Notes under the pieces: generated by a model | What the model was told of the DNA's origin: nothing | Databases searched by the model: none | Seen by the model: only the letters and a program-made list of their open reading frames with translations | Made by a program: the position numbers and the translations under genes | From: Pseudoalteromonas arctica | GTDB taxonomy: Bacteria; Pseudomonadota; Gammaproteobacteria; Enterobacterales; Alteromonadaceae | Assembly (NCBI RefSeq): GCF_012927645.1 | Contig: NZ_JABBMT010000009.1 | Coordinates: 1-64,000, forward strand | Length of the DNA: 64,000 nucleotides | Direction of reading: 5' to 3' | In this document: piece by piece, positions 50,900 through 61,008 of the stretch | Layout of the letters: every line of letters begins with the position of its first letter | Position numbering within the stretch: position 1 is the stretch's first letter

Positions 50900-51964
50900 A
50901 TGTCAAGTGTAGTGATTTACTGCCGCAGTGGGTTTGAAAATGATGCCGCTGCAGAAATAACATTTCATGCAGCAGAGCAGGGCTTTGCAGGCTATGTAAA
51001 AGCAAAAGCTAATACCGGTTACGTTATTTATGAATGTTTTGAAGCGCAGCACAGCGATGAAATCATCAAAAAGGTTGATTTCAAAAATATGGTATTTGCC
51101 CGTCAGTGGTTTGCCGGCACTTTACTTGAAAACATGCCCGTTGAAGACCGTGTTGGCGAAATAGTAACAGCAGCGGTCGATTTTCCACTTTGCTCAGAGC
51201 TACGGGTAGAAACACCCGATACCAATGAAGGCAAGGAGCTGTTAACTTTCTGCAAAAAAATCTCTACCCCACTTAAAAAGGCTTTAGAGAAACAAAACAC
51301 CGTGTTACGCGAACCTAAAGCCAATCGCCCCGTAATGCACATCATGTTTTTAACTAATAACACCGCCTTTGTTGGTCATTCATATAGTTATAATAATTCC
51401 CCATTTTTTATGGGAATATTACGACTAAGAATGCCAAGTGATGCACCGAGTCGCTCGACCTTAAAACTGGATGAAGCGTTTAATGTGTTTATTGCGGAAA
51501 AAGATCGTGAAGCGCGAGTTCAAGCCGGTATGCGCAGTGTTGACTTAGGTGCTTGCCCAGGTGGTTGGACGTATCAACTAGTGCGTCGCGGTATGTTTGT
51601 TAGCGCCATTGATAACGGCCCAATGAATGATGATTTAATGCAAACAGGTCAAGTTAAGCACTTTCGTGTTGATGGCTTTAAATACCGACCAGAAAAAAGA
51701 AATATCACTTGGTTGGTATGCGATATGGTAGAAAAACCAACTAAAGTAACCAGTCTTATGATTGATTGGGCGGTCAACGCATACGCGAAAGAACTTATCT
51801 TTAACTTAAAGCTGCCAATGAAAAAGCGCTTTGACAGTGTGTATGAGTGCTTAACCATGATCAAAGAAGAGCTTAATAAATACGGTATAAGCTATGAATT
51901 ACAAGCTAAGCATCTTTATCACGATAGGGAAGAAGTAACTGTTCATTTGAACGTCACTAAATGA
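50900..51964 (+). CDS. rlmM: 23S rRNA cytidine-2498 2'-O-methyltransferase RlmM
   Basis: SAM-dependent methyltransferase of 354 residues with an N-terminal THUMP-like domain and a Rossmann-like domain with the motif SVDLGACPGGWTYQLVRRG (about 213-231). Of the K-D-K-E set, one Lys is in LKLDEAF, the Asp in WLVCDMVEKP, another Lys in ELIFNLKLPMK. The length agrees with E. coli RlmM, and the C-terminus appears complete. Confidence 0.95.
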   Translation: MSSVVIYCRSGFENDAAAEITFHAAEQGFAGYVKAKANTGYVIYECFEAQHSDEIIKKVDFKNMVFARQWFAGTLLENMPVEDRVGEIVTAAVDFPLCSELRVETPDTNEGKELLTFCKKISTPLKKALEKQNTVLREPKANRPVMHIMFLTNNTAFVGHSYSYNNSPFFMGILRLRMPSDAPSRSTLKLDEAFNVFIAEKDREARVQAGMRSVDLGACPGGWTYQLVRRGMFVSAIDNGPMNDDLMQTGQVKHFRVDGFKYRPEKRNITWLVCDMVEKPTKVTSLMIDWAVNAYAKELIFNLKLPMKKRFDSVYECLTMIKEELNKYGISYELQAKHLYHDREEVTVHLNVTK

Positions 51965-52154
51965 ATTTAATTGTGTACACTTAGGTCCAAAAGGATGCAC
52001 TGTATATGATGAGCGGCCATTAATTTGCCGTTTGTTTGGCACGACACCAAGAATGCCATGCCCAAATGATCGCGCTCCAGAGCAGCCAGTTGATCCTAAA
52101 ATTGAGCGCGAAGTGCATCATTTTATTGCTAATACACGGCAAGTTTTAGTGTAA
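51951..52154 (+). pseudogene. YkgJ-like Cys-cluster protein, N-terminal half missing
   Basis: In a frame different from rlmM, the sequence directly after rlmM encodes CVHLGPKGCTVYDERPLICR followed by LFGTTPRMPCP and a helical end at the TAA 52152-52154. This is the C-terminal half of a zinc/iron-chelating Cys-cluster protein (YkgJ/DUF-type). No start codon or N-terminal CxxC half is present, and the frame opens only at a TGA inside rlmM (51948). It is a truncated relic; the missing 5' part must have been lost at the rlmM border. Confidence 0.65.
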
Positions 52155-52211
52155 ATAGTGCTGCAAATAGGGGACTAATAATGGCTTATATTGTCGTCCC
52201 CTCTGAGCGTT

Positions 52212-52940
52212 TTATTCGCGATACTTAGGGCGGTATTGATCAACCCACAAGCGAGTTGCGCCGCACACAGCGACGGGCATAACAATTAAATTCACGATAG
52301 GAATGGCTGTAAGCAACAATACTGCTAAGCCGAATCCATACGAGAGAGTTTGTTTTTGTTTTAAGTCTTGTTTCATTTCTTTAAAGCAAATTTTGTGATT
52401 ATCAAACGGATAATCTTTGTATTGCACTGCATACATCCAACAGGTAAACATCACCCATAACACTTGGCCGATAACAGGTAATATCCATAGTAAGATAAAA
52501 AAGCCAATGGCGCGTGGTAGGTAATAGCACAACTTAGTCCACTCACGGCCAAGCATTCGTGGCACATCTTTCACAATCTCCGTTAAGCCATCATCATTAA
52601 TTTTTTGACCGGTTAAATACAGCTCTACTTTTTCACTGAGTAAGCCATTAAAGGGCGCGGCAATGAAATTAGTGATCACCGAAAACAGCATACTGTAGCT
52701 AAATAAAATCACTAATACTGCAATAGGCCACATCAGCCACTCCAGCCAACTTAACCATGTTGGTAATAGATCATTTAAATAAGCAAACCCATCGGTAAGC
52801 CAACCATATAAAAAGAATAATGAGCTACCAAAAAGCACGATATTGATTAATAAAGGAATAAATACAAATCGCTTCAAGCCTTTTTGGGTAATTAATTTGA
52901 AGCCCGAAAAAAAATATTCCATACCTTGTGTAAACTGCAC
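52212..52940 (-). CDS. cysZ: CysZ/EI24-family membrane protein
   Basis: Inner-membrane protein of 242 residues with four or so long hydrophobic helices. Typical features are the start MQFTQGMEYFFSGFKLITQKGLKRFVF, the middle NFIAAPFNGLLSEKVE and VPRMLGREWTKLCYYLPR. CysZ proteins bring sulfate into the cell for cysteine synthesis. Here the gene stands alone, not beside cysK. Confidence 0.9.
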   Translation of the reverse strand: MQFTQGMEYFFSGFKLITQKGLKRFVFIPLLINIVLFGSSLFFLYGWLTDGFAYLNDLLPTWLSWLEWLMWPIAVLVILFSYSMLFSVITNFIAAPFNGLLSEKVELYLTGQKINDDGLTEIVKDVPRMLGREWTKLCYYLPRAIGFFILLWILPVIGQVLWVMFTCWMYAVQYKDYPFDNHKICFKEMKQDLKQKQTLSYGFGLAVLLLTAIPIVNLIVMPVAVCGATRLWVDQYRPKYRE

Positions 52941-53188
52941 GCTAAAACCTCAAATCATACCAACATTGCCCATAGTATAAATTGCTCAGATATTTTGAAC
53001 AGTATTTTTGCGTAACAAAGTGTTTAATCTCTAATGAGCAATAGAGTGTATGGTCTAAAAAGTATTGTCTTTAATATTTATAGCAAAAACGGAGTTACTA
53101 TTGAATCGCAACAAACACTGGGATATGGTTTATATATCAACAATTCGGTATAGTTTGTTATCAAACAATAAATATAATTAGAACTTTT

Positions 53189-53650
53189 ATGCAGTTAGTC
53201 GACTTAACCCCTGATGATCCGGATGTGATTAATGTTTTTTCTGATATCGATAGGCTTATAAATTCTCTGTACCCAGTAGCCACGGCACAATCGCTGTCGG
53301 TGAGTGAGCTTGGTCAAGCTAATGTGTACGCCATTGGCTTAAAAAGCGAGGATGGTATTGTTGCATGTGGTGCGATTGTCAGACAGTTTGACACAGTACC
53401 TTATGGTGAAATACGCCGTCTGTATGTCAAACCAAGTCATCGTGGGAAAGGCTTATCTCGGCGTATAATGCAAATTTTATTGCATCATGCTGGCGAGGAA
53501 GAGATCCCTTTGATCCGCTTAGAAACAGGCCCGAAACAGGCTGAATCAATTAGTCTGTATGAAAACTTAGGTTTTCAACGTTGTGCAAGTTTTGGTAATT
53601 ACAGCGATAATCCACATAGCTTGTTTATGGAGTTAGGGCTTAGCCAATAA
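53189..53650 (+). CDS. GNAT-family N-acetyltransferase
   Basis: 153-residue acetyltransferase with the acetyl-CoA-binding motif A in VKPSHRGKGLSRRIMQILLHHA (about 88-109), preceded by GEIRRLYV and followed by LIRLETGPKQAESISLYENLGF. This is the usual GNAT fold order. The acceptor is unknown. The start is the ATG at 53189, with only a weak upstream purine stretch. Confidence 0.88.
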   Translation: MQLVDLTPDDPDVINVFSDIDRLINSLYPVATAQSLSVSELGQANVYAIGLKSEDGIVACGAIVRQFDTVPYGEIRRLYVKPSHRGKGLSRRIMQILLHHAGEEEIPLIRLETGPKQAESISLYENLGFQRCASFGNYSDNPHSLFMELGLSQ

Positions 53651-53971
53651 GGCTAATTAGTTACTAGAGACTGCCTACACTTTGTATTTTTAGTTTTTGG
53701 CTACTCCATCGATTTAATATCCCACTTAAATACGGCTTATACACGGGTGTAAGTCGTCATTTATATGCTCAAATGGCCTTGGTCTGCGCCACTTTTATCA
53801 TTGAGAGTCACGTTTTCGGCTAACTTTTATATATATTCCCTTTTAAGCATTCTATTTTTTGTACTAAATACGCCAATGCCCAACAAATAAAAGGGCCGTT
53901 GTTATCGACACTAAAACTCACTCGTTACGAGCAAAAATACTTGTTGGACTTGATAAGCTATTTTTCCTTTA
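53651..53971 (+). other. long leader or intergenic region before speA
   Basis: About 370 bases separate the acetyltransferase gene from speA. I see no long gene here. AT-rich parts could hold the speA promoter, and a short candidate leader peptide frame ends directly at the speA start. No known riboswitch fold was recognised. Confidence 0.4.
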
Positions 53972-54019
53972 ATGCGCGCAACAGCCGCAAGGCATTCATC
54001 AAATAAAAGAGAAAGATAA
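53972..54019 (+). CDS. candidate Arg-rich leader peptide before speA, 15 aa
   Basis: An ATG at 53972 opens MRATAARHSSNKRER, ending with a TAA that abuts the speA ATG (TAAATG). Four of fifteen residues are Arg, and the downstream gene is an arginine decarboxylase, so a role in Arg-dependent control is conceivable. However, no clear ribosome binding site precedes it (the upstream sequence is pyrimidine-rich), and such a short frame can occur by chance. Confidence 0.25.
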   Translation: MRATAARHSSNKRER

Positions 54020-55933
54020 ATGAAAGAGACAACATCACTAGAACAAGCTCGCACGAGTTACAATGTTCGTCATTGGAGCCAAGGTTTTTTTGGTATTAAT
54101 GATCAAGGTGATGTGTATGTTGCGCCCAAGGCTGATGCCCCAGAGCAAACCATCGCACTTATTGATATTGCAAAACAACTTGAAGATAAAGGCTTGAGTT
54201 TACCTGCGTTGGTTCGTTTTCCACAAATTTTGCATCATCGCGTGCACAGCTTATGTGCTGCATTTAATACTGCGATTGAAAGCTATGGTTATCCAAAAGA
54301 TTACTTGCTTGTTTATCCAATTAAAGTAAACCAACAGCGCGAAGTGGTCGAAGAAATTGTTGCAAGCCAAGCGAATGTAGAAAAGAAACAACTTGGTTTA
54401 GAGGCAGGCAGCAAGCCTGAGCTATTAACAGTATTGGCATTAGCTGAAAAAACCAGTGCAGTGATTGTCTGTAATGGCTACAAAGACAAAGAATATGTGC
54501 GCTTAGCATTAATTGGCGAAAAGTTAGGCCATAAAGTGTACATCGTACTTGAGAAACTCTCTGAGCTGGACATGGTACTTAGCCAAGCTAAAGAGCTTAA
54601 CGTAAAACCGCGTATTGGTATTCGCGTGCGCTTAGCGTCTCAGGGTAAAGGAAAATGGCAAGCCAGCGGCGGTGAAAAATCAAAATTTGGTTTATCCGCT
54701 TCACAAGTATTACATGTTGTTAATCGTTTAAAAGAGACTGATCAACTTGATTTAGTTCAGTTGGTGCATTTTCACTTAGGCTCGCAGATGGCGAATATTC
54801 GCGATGTGCGTTTAGGTGTTAGCGAAGCGGCGCGTTTTTATTGTGAACTACGCAAACTCGGTGCACAAATTGAATGTTTAGATGTCGGTGGCGGTTTAGC
54901 GGTTGATTACGACGGCACACGGAGCCAGTCTCACAACTCGATGAACTATAGCTTAGCTGAGTATGCAAATAATATTGTCTACACCATTGGTGATATTTGT
55001 AAGCAGTACGAGCAACCATTCCCGACTATTATTTCTGAGTCTGGGCGTGCGTTAACTGCGCATCACGCGGTACTTATTTCTAATGTGATTGGCACTGAAA
55101 GCTATGAGCCTGAAGAAATTCAAGCGCCAGCAGTAGATGCACCGTTATTGCTGAATAACATGTGGCTGTCGTGGCAGCAATTGCATGTGTTGACTGACGA
55201 CCGTGCATTGATTGAGATATATCATGATAGCCAAGGTGATTTAGCTGAAGCACATAACCAGTTTGCGATGGGGTTATTAGATTTAACTCAACGCGCTTGG
55301 GCAGAGCAAATTAATCTGCGTGTTTGTTATGAACTTAATAAACATATGGATAACAAAAACCGTTTTCATCGCCCGATCATTGATGAGCTTAATGCACGGT
55401 TAGCGGATAAGTTTTTTGTTAATTTCTCATTGTTTCAGTCATTGCCTGATGCGTGGGGTATCGACCAAGTGTTTCCGGTCTTGCCATTAAGTGGTTTAAC
55501 GCAGGCACCACAAAGACGCGCAGTATTATTAGATATAACCTGTGATTCTGACGGTGCACTAGATCATTACGTTGATGGACAAGGTATTGAAAGCACACTA
55601 CCGGTGCCAGCATTTAGTGCTGAAAAACCGTATTTGATGGGCTTTTTCTTAGTGGGTGCGTACCAAGAGATTTTAGGTGATATGCATAACCTATTCGGTG
55701 ATACCCACAGTGCGATGATCAGCATGGATGAGCAAGGCCAGGCGAGTATAGTAGAAATTAATCAAGGTGACACAGTGGCCGATATGATGCGCTATGTGCA
55801 CTTAGATGTTGAAGGCTTTCAATCTTCATATGCACAGCTGGTGGCTGCAAAATTACCACTGGCTGAGCAACAAAGCGTGCTTGATGAATTACAAGCGGGT
55901 TTAGACGGTTATACTTATTTAGAAGAGCTTTAA
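54020..55933 (+). CDS. speA: biosynthetic arginine decarboxylase SpeA
   Basis: PLP enzyme that turns arginine into agmatine, the first step of the agmatine route to putrescine. The 637-residue protein is of the SpeA class: the PLP Lys is at 102 in [12 protein letters not shown], with the glycine-rich phosphate loop [13 protein letters not shown] and HFHLGSQM in the barrel, and [15 protein letters not shown] near the end. The ribosome site AAAGAGAAAGAT precedes the ATG. The agmatinase gene speB follows after one base. Confidence 0.97.
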   Translation: MKETTSLEQARTSYNVRHWSQGFFGINDQGDVYVAPKADAPEQTIALIDIAKQLEDKGLSLPALVRFPQILHHRVHSLCAAFNTAIESYGYPKDYLLVYPIKVNQQREVVEEIVASQANVEKKQLGLEAGSKPELLTVLALAEKTSAVIVCNGYKDKEYVRLALIGEKLGHKVYIVLEKLSELDMVLSQAKELNVKPRIGIRVRLASQGKGKWQASGGEKSKFGLSASQVLHVVNRLKETDQLDLVQLVHFHLGSQMANIRDVRLGVSEAARFYCELRKLGAQIECLDVGGGLAVDYDGTRSQSHNSMNYSLAEYANNIVYTIGDICKQYEQPFPTIISESGRALTAHHAVLISNVIGTESYEPEEIQAPAVDAPLLLNNMWLSWQQLHVLTDDRALIEIYHDSQGDLAEAHNQFAMGLLDLTQRAWAEQINLRVCYELNKHMDNKNRFHRPIIDELNARLADKFFVNFSLFQSLPDAWGIDQVFPVLPLSGLTQAPQRRAVLLDITCDSDGALDHYVDGQGIESTLPVPAFSAEKPYLMGFFLVGAYQEILGDMHNLFGDTHSAMISMDEQGQASIVEINQGDTVADMMRYVHLDVEGFQSSYAQLVAAKLPLAEQQSVLDELQAGLDGYTYLEEL

Positions 55934-55934
55934 T

Positions 55935-56858
55935 ATGACCACTTTGTTTGATCACCCTGATCACTCTTTGTATTCCAATGGCATGACGTTTTTACGCCAG
56001 CCAATGGTGCAAAATATTACTGACATCAATGCGGATGTTGTGGTGTTAGGTTTGCCATTTGATATGGCAACCTCAGGACGTCCAGGTGCGCGTTTAGGCC
56101 CTGATGCGATTCGTCGTGCATCAGTGCATTTAGCATGGGAAGAAACAAAATACCCATGGACGTTCAAATTGTTCGAACGCCTAAAACTGGCTGATGCGGG
56201 AGATTTTACTTATCCTGTCGGTGACGCTGAATATTTTACAGCAAAGCTTGAACAAGCTGCGACGGGTATTTTAAGCCAAGGCAAAACGATTTTAGGTTTA
56301 GGGGGCGATCACTTTGTAACTTTACCGTTGTTACGTGCTCACGCTAAGCGCTTCGGTAAAATGGCGTTGGTGCATTTTGATGCCCATACTGATACTTATA
56401 GCAATGGCTCACGTTACGACCACGGCACCATGTTTTACCATGCGCCAAAGGAAGGGCTGATTGATGTTGATCATAGTATCCAAATTGGTATTCGTACTGA
56501 TTTTGATCAAAGCAAACACGAGTTTGCTGTGATTGATGCAATGGCCGCCAATGATTTATCGGCGCAAATGATTGCTGAGCAGATTAAAGCGAGAGTAGGT
56601 GATTTACCTGTTTATATCACTTTTGATATAGACTGCTTAGATCCGGCGTTTGCACCAGGCACTGGCACGCCAGTATGCGGCGGTTTAACTAGTGACAAAG
56701 TACTGAAAATATTACGTGCTCTTAAAGGCATTAATATGATTGGTATGGATGTAGTTGAAGTATCACCCTCGTACGATCAAAGTGAGCTTACCGCGATTGC
56801 CGCAGCCACCATTGCCAGTGAGCTACTGCATTTGTGGACCTATAAAAATAAATACTGA
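55935..56858 (+). CDS. speB: agmatinase SpeB
   Basis: Manganese enzyme of the ureohydrolase family that splits agmatine into putrescine and urea. The 307-residue protein has the metal motifs [13 protein letters not shown] (about 117-129), [10 protein letters not shown] (about 146-155) and [17 protein letters not shown] (about 231-247). The gene is translated directly after speA with one spacer base. Together they make the two-step route from arginine to putrescine. Confidence 0.97.
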   Translation: MTTLFDHPDHSLYSNGMTFLRQPMVQNITDINADVVVLGLPFDMATSGRPGARLGPDAIRRASVHLAWEETKYPWTFKLFERLKLADAGDFTYPVGDAEYFTAKLEQAATGILSQGKTILGLGGDHFVTLPLLRAHAKRFGKMALVHFDAHTDTYSNGSRYDHGTMFYHAPKEGLIDVDHSIQIGIRTDFDQSKHEFAVIDAMAANDLSAQMIAEQIKARVGDLPVYITFDIDCLDPAFAPGTGTPVCGGLTSDKVLKILRALKGINMIGMDVVEVSPSYDQSELTAIAAATIASELLHLWTYKNKY

Positions 56859-56869
56859 GCAATAGCTCC

Positions 56870-57205
56870 AGTAGTAATCCCGATGGGCTGAAAGGTGTCT
56901 TATCACCCTGACTAAGGGGAAGATAATCTGAATAGTAGGGCATCACGGGCCAACGGTGGGGTCTGAAGGAAGCCATAGGAAGTTAGAGGTAGATAACTAA
57001 CCGTAACCTGTTTTGGCAGCATTGATGGGGCAGCGTGTAAAATAGCGTAACGCCCTATACTTAGTCAGATCAATGCTGTGGGAAAATCCAGTGAAATTGC
57101 ATATAGTAAATAAGTAGAAGGGATAGAAGAATACAGGAGCCGTATACGAGGCTCGTACGTACGGTTCTGTAAGAGGGATGAGGCAAAAGCCTCACCCTAC
57201 TCGAT
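56870..57205 (+). other. group II intron relic without ORF (domains V and VI at 57137-57205)
   Basis: The stretch GAGCCGTATACGA...TCGTACGTACGGTTC (57137-57167) folds as domain V: an eight-pair lower stem with the catalytic AGC, a two-base bulge (CG) and a short upper stem. Domain VI follows (about 57174-57203: GGATGAGGC-AAAA-GCCTCACCC) with a bulged A seven bases before the likely 3' end CTACTCGAT. Upstream sequence (for example GGGGTCTGAAGGAAGCC near 56956-56972) looks like remains of domain I. No reverse transcriptase is encoded, and a GTGYG 5' end was not found, so the intron is probably truncated and inactive. Confidence 0.7.
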
Positions 57206-57257
57206 ACTCTTTTAGCTAAATGTAGGTTAAAGGATTTACAGTCTAGAATTCGGATAG

Positions 57258-58841
57258 TTAGTGACCTGAACGTCCTATATTTTGCAAGCTTGCACTGTGG
57301 TGTTCAATCCAACCCCATTGATAGAATAAATCAGTTACTTCATTCAGCCCTAGATATGTAGAGCTTAAACCAACAACCGTAAGTACAATGGTATAGGGAA
57401 GTGCCATATACACCATACGGCTGTAAGATAAACGTAATACGGGAGCAAGTGTTGATGTTAGTAAGAATAAAAATGCAGCTTGCCCATTAGGTGTGGCTAC
57501 ACTCGGTAAATTTGTGCCAGTATTAATTGCTACTGCTAATAAATCAAATTGGTCGCGACTAATTTGTCCTGCTTTTAAAGCCGCCGCCACTTCATTGATG
57601 TAAACAGTGCCAACAAACACATTGTCACTGACCGTCGAGAGTAGGCCATTAGCGATAAAAAACATAACTAACTGTGATTGTCCTTCAAATGTCAGTACCC
57701 AAGTTATCACAGGTGTAAATAAATGTTGGTCAATAATTACAGCAACGATTGAGAAAAATACACATAACAGTGCAGTAAACGGCAATGCTTCTTCAAACGC
57801 CTTTCCGAGTTGATGTTCTTCGATTATACCTGCAGACGCAGTTGCAAATATAATGACGGATAAGCCAATTAAGCCGACGGTGGCAAAGTGTAAAGCTAAT
57901 GCAATGATCAACCATACAGCAATAACTGACTGAAATATCAGGTTAACTTTATCACGCTTAGTGCGTTTGTTATCGAGCTCTTTGGCGTGATCAGCAAGTA
58001 TTTGATGAATAGGCTCTGGTAACTTTGCGCCATAACCGAAAGTTTTTGTCTTTTCAAGTAATATTGTAGTCATAATACCAGTGATGAATACAGGCATAGT
58101 CACAGGCAACATACGTAAGAAAAACTCCCCGAATTGCCAGCTTGCTCGCTCTGCAATAATAAGGTTTTGTGGTTCTCCCACCATAGTACAGACTCCACCA
58201 AGGGCTGTACCAATTGAGGCATGCATTAATAAGTTACGTAAAAAAGCTCGAAATTCTTCAAGCTCTTGACGATTAACTGGGCGTACTTGGTTATCATCGT
58301 TAATATCATGTTCGCTGGTGGAATCTTTTCCAGAGGCGACTTTATGGTAAATACTGTAAAAGCCCATGGCGACAGCAATGACCACCGCCATTACCGTAAG
58401 TGCGTCTAAAAATGCAGAGAGAAATGCTGCCGCAATAGTAAATGCCAAGGAAAGCACTGTTTTGCTACGCACTGATACCACCAAGCGGGTAAAAATATAG
58501 AGTAATAAATCTTTCATAAAGTAGATGCCTGCGACCATAAATATCAACAGTAAGATAACATCTACATTTTGAACAATTTCATGCTCTACTTGCCCAGCAG
58601 TTGTCATGCCTATAAACAGTGCTTCAATTGCAAGTAAACCACCAGGTTGCAGTGGATAACATTTAAGCGCCATCGCGAGAGTGAAAATAAACTCTAAAAC
58701 TAATGCCCAGCCCGCCATGTAGGGGTTGATATGAAATAACACAGGATTAATAGCTAAAAAAGCAATAATTGTGTATTTATACCATTGTGGGGCAGAGCCT
58801 AAAAAATTCTTAAAAATTGTATTGAAAACATTCTGTTGCAT
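57258..58841 (-). CDS. nhaB: Na+/H+ antiporter NhaB
   Basis: Inner-membrane sodium-proton antiporter of 527 residues with about twelve hydrophobic helices. Typical sequences include [22 protein letters not shown], the charged loop [38 protein letters not shown] and [20 protein letters not shown]. It supports salt and pH tolerance, fitting a marine host. It is divergent from fadR, as in E. coli and Vibrio, across a 540-base region containing an IS remnant. Confidence 0.96.
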   Translation of the reverse strand: MQQNVFNTIFKNFLGSAPQWYKYTIIAFLAINPVLFHINPYMAGWALVLEFIFTLAMALKCYPLQPGGLLAIEALFIGMTTAGQVEHEIVQNVDVILLLIFMVAGIYFMKDLLLYIFTRLVVSVRSKTVLSLAFTIAAAFLSAFLDALTVMAVVIAVAMGFYSIYHKVASGKDSTSEHDINDDNQVRPVNRQELEEFRAFLRNLLMHASIGTALGGVCTMVGEPQNLIIAERASWQFGEFFLRMLPVTMPVFITGIMTTILLEKTKTFGYGAKLPEPIHQILADHAKELDNKRTKRDKVNLIFQSVIAVWLIIALALHFATVGLIGLSVIIFATASAGIIEEHQLGKAFEEALPFTALLCVFFSIVAVIIDQHLFTPVITWVLTFEGQSQLVMFFIANGLLSTVSDNVFVGTVYINEVAAALKAGQISRDQFDLLAVAINTGTNLPSVATPNGQAAFLFLLTSTLAPVLRLSYSRMVYMALPYTIVLTVVGLSSTYLGLNEVTDLFYQWGWIEHHSASLQNIGRSGH

Positions 58842-59011
58842 AGGTGTTCCTTATTATTATTTATTTAAGTATAACAGTTGTTGGTTAAGTTAATTTAGTC
58901 TAGCCATCAGGGCAGGAGTATACTTTGTAAATATTTATAATTTATAATTTATGATCTAATTCTAGAAATTTCATTACTTTATATTCCTTATTTTCCCATT
59001 TAGAACTTGTA

Positions 59012-59283
59012 AAAAATAACTGCTCAACTATCAACCAGCATCATAACCTTGTCGCTGTGCTTTTCCTTATTATTAATGCTTGTTACATCTGGATGCGAAG
59101 GATGGCAACATATTGAAGTATACGGTAAAAGTAAGATTGACTGGTTAAAAAAATTTCGTCCTTTCAATAATGGTATACCGACACAGCATTGCTAGAATAT
59201 TTCGAATGCTCGATACTGACTCATTGCTACTGAGCATGTACAGCTGGGTCAACCAACAGCGTGTTAAATCAAATCAATCTTAA
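59012..59283 (+). pseudogene. ISAs1-family transposase N-terminal remnant with frameshifts
   Basis: Reading across at least two frames, the stretch encodes H-repeat/ISAs1-type sequences: HNLVAVLFLIINA, then GCEGWQHIEVYGKSKIDWL and KKFRPFNNGIP, then IARIFRMLDTDSLLLSMYSW and VNQQRVKSNQS. The frame changes near 59080-59090 and near 59186, and a stop ends it at about 59283. Only the N-terminal transposase-associated domain remains. It lies between nhaB and fadR, within the promoter region of both genes. Confidence 0.75.
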
Positions 59284-59378
59284 TGGAGTGACTTTACTTG
59301 TTAGTTTGGCTTCATCTGGTACAATCAGTCAGTTAATAGTTTAAAGTCATGTTATGTGGTAACTCAAGTGGGAATTGA

Positions 59379-60092
59379 ATGAGAATTTTTAAAGCGAAAA
59401 GCCCAGCAGGGTTTGCTGAAGAGTACATTGTGGAGTCAATTTGGAATGGTGATTTTCCACCAGGTTCTATTCTTCCTGCTGAGCGAGAGTTATCAGAATT
59501 AATCGGTGTTACTCGTACAACCTTACGTGAAGTATTGCAGCGTTTAGCGCGTGATGGTTGGTTAACAATCCAACATGGTAAACCGACTCGAGTAAATAAC
59601 TTTTGGGAAACCTCAGGACTCAATATTTTAGAGACGTTAGCGCGTCTTGATGAAGATAAAATGCCCGAGTTAACCGACCAGTTACTTTCTGCGCGTACTA
59701 ATATTAGCGCTATTTATACTCGTGCTGCCATTAAACTAGCACCTGATCGCGTGATAGAAATTCTTTCACAAAGTGATGAACTTGAAGATAGTGCACAAGC
59801 GTTTGCTGATTATGATTATAAAGTACACCATGAGTTAGCCGTTGCAGGTAATAACCGTATTTATGTACTTATTCTTAATGGCTTTAAAGGTTTTTACTCT
59901 AAAATTGGTTGTCATTACTTTTCAGATCCAGGTACGCGCCAGTTAGCGCGTCAATTCTATAAAGACTTAACCATACTTGCTGAGAAACGCGAACATGACG
60001 GCGCAATTTCAATGATGCGTAAATACGGTCATCAAACGGGTGAAATTTGGCAAAAAATCCGCGGTGATATGCCGGAAAATATCATGGATTAA
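59379..60092 (+). CDS. fadR: fatty-acid metabolism regulator FadR
   Basis: GntR-family regulator that represses fad genes and activates unsaturated fatty-acid genes until it binds long-chain acyl-CoA. The 237-residue protein has the winged helix at the N-terminus ([40 protein letters not shown]) and the FadR-type C-terminal acyl-CoA domain, with [20 protein letters not shown]. The adjacent divergent nhaB is the usual neighbour. A terminator follows. Confidence 0.95.
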   Translation: MRIFKAKSPAGFAEEYIVESIWNGDFPPGSILPAERELSELIGVTRTTLREVLQRLARDGWLTIQHGKPTRVNNFWETSGLNILETLARLDEDKMPELTDQLLSARTNISAIYTRAAIKLAPDRVIEILSQSDELEDSAQAFADYDYKVHHELAVAGNNRIYVLILNGFKGFYSKIGCHYFSDPGTRQLARQFYKDLTILAEKREHDGAISMMRKYGHQTGEIWQKIRGDMPENIMD

Positions 60093-60113
60093 CTATCATA
60101 GCATTAAAATAAA

Positions 60114-60137
60114 AAGCCTGTTTTTACAGGTTTTTTT
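60114..60137 (+). terminator. rho-independent terminator after fadR
   Basis: Stem CCTGT / ACAGG (60117-60121 with 60126-60130, loop TTTT) is flanked by A residues and followed by seven T residues. Confidence 0.8.
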
Positions 60138-60337
60138 GTGCGTTATTGCTATGTATTTAAGTATTCTATATTTTCGATTGCAGTGATTTGAAAATCCGAT
60201 TATCTATTTGGTCTGATTACCCCTAAAATATTTCAACAATTATGCGTGCTAGCCCTTGGTATTTAATTTTTAGATCCCATAATAAAGCAAGCATTGCGTA
60301 AGCAATTAGAAATAAACTCAAATATTTGGAGAATAAA

Positions 60338-60943
60338 ATGGGTGTATTAGTAGGCCGCCAGGCACCAGACTTTACCGCTGCAGCAGTACTAGGTAACGGC
60401 GAGATCGTAGATAGCTACAATCTTCACGAAACAATCAAAGGTAAAAAAGCAGTTATCTTCTTTTACCCACTCGATTTCACTTTCGTATGTCCTTCTGAAC
60501 TAATTGCTTTTGACAAGCGTTATGAAGAATTCCAAAAGCGTGGCGTTGAAGTAATCGGTGTTTCAATCGATTCACAATTCTCGCACAACGCATGGCGTAA
60601 AACTGCTGTGGCAGACGGCGGTATCGGTGAAGTTAAATATGCATTAGTTGCAGACGTTAAACACGAAATCTGTAAAGCGTATGACGTTGAGCACCCAGAA
60701 GCTGGCGTTGCATTTCGTGGTTCATTCTTAATCGACGAAGAAGGTAATGTACGTCACCAAGTAGTAAATGACTTACCACTAGGTCGTAACATCGACGAAA
60801 TGCTTCGTATGGTTGACGCACTAGCGTTTCACACTGAGCACGGTGAAGTATGTCCAGCTGGTTGGACTGAAGGTAAAAAAGGGATGGATGCAAGCCCTGC
60901 AGGCGTTGCTAAGTTCCTTTCTGAAAACGAAGGCGACCTATAA
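60338..60943 (+). CDS. 2-Cys peroxiredoxin (AhpC/Prx1 class)
   Basis: 201-residue thiol peroxidase that reduces hydrogen peroxide and organic peroxides. The peroxidatic Cys is at 51 in DFTFVCPSE and the resolving Cys at 172 in GEVCPAGW. The C-terminal helix ends in KFLSENEGDL, without the YF motif of sensitive enzymes. The start is the ATG at 60338, with TTTGGAG before it. No AhpF reductase gene is nearby, so thioredoxin probably reduces it. A strong terminator follows. Confidence 0.95.
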   Translation: MGVLVGRQAPDFTAAAVLGNGEIVDSYNLHETIKGKKAVIFFYPLDFTFVCPSELIAFDKRYEEFQKRGVEVIGVSIDSQFSHNAWRKTAVADGGIGEVKYALVADVKHEICKAYDVEHPEAGVAFRGSFLIDEEGNVRHQVVNDLPLGRNIDEMLRMVDALAFHTEHGEVCPAGWTEGKKGMDASPAGVAKFLSENEGDL

Positions 60944-60968
60944 TTTAGGCCTTTGTTTTAGAATATAA

Positions 60969-60994
60969 AAAACCGCCAATTTGGCGGTTTTTTT
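60969..60994 (+). terminator. rho-independent terminator after the peroxiredoxin gene
   Basis: Perfect stem AACCGCC / GGCGGTT (60971-60977 with 60983-60989, loop AATTT) is followed by a run of T residues to 60994. Confidence 0.93.
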
Positions 60995-61008
60995 GTTTAG
61001 GGTAATCG

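Noticed and set aside
52155-52211. Terminator hairpin AGGGGAC...GTCCCCT between the YkgJ relic and cysZ
   Set aside because: The loop is about 20 bases and no T run follows; too weak to list as a terminator.
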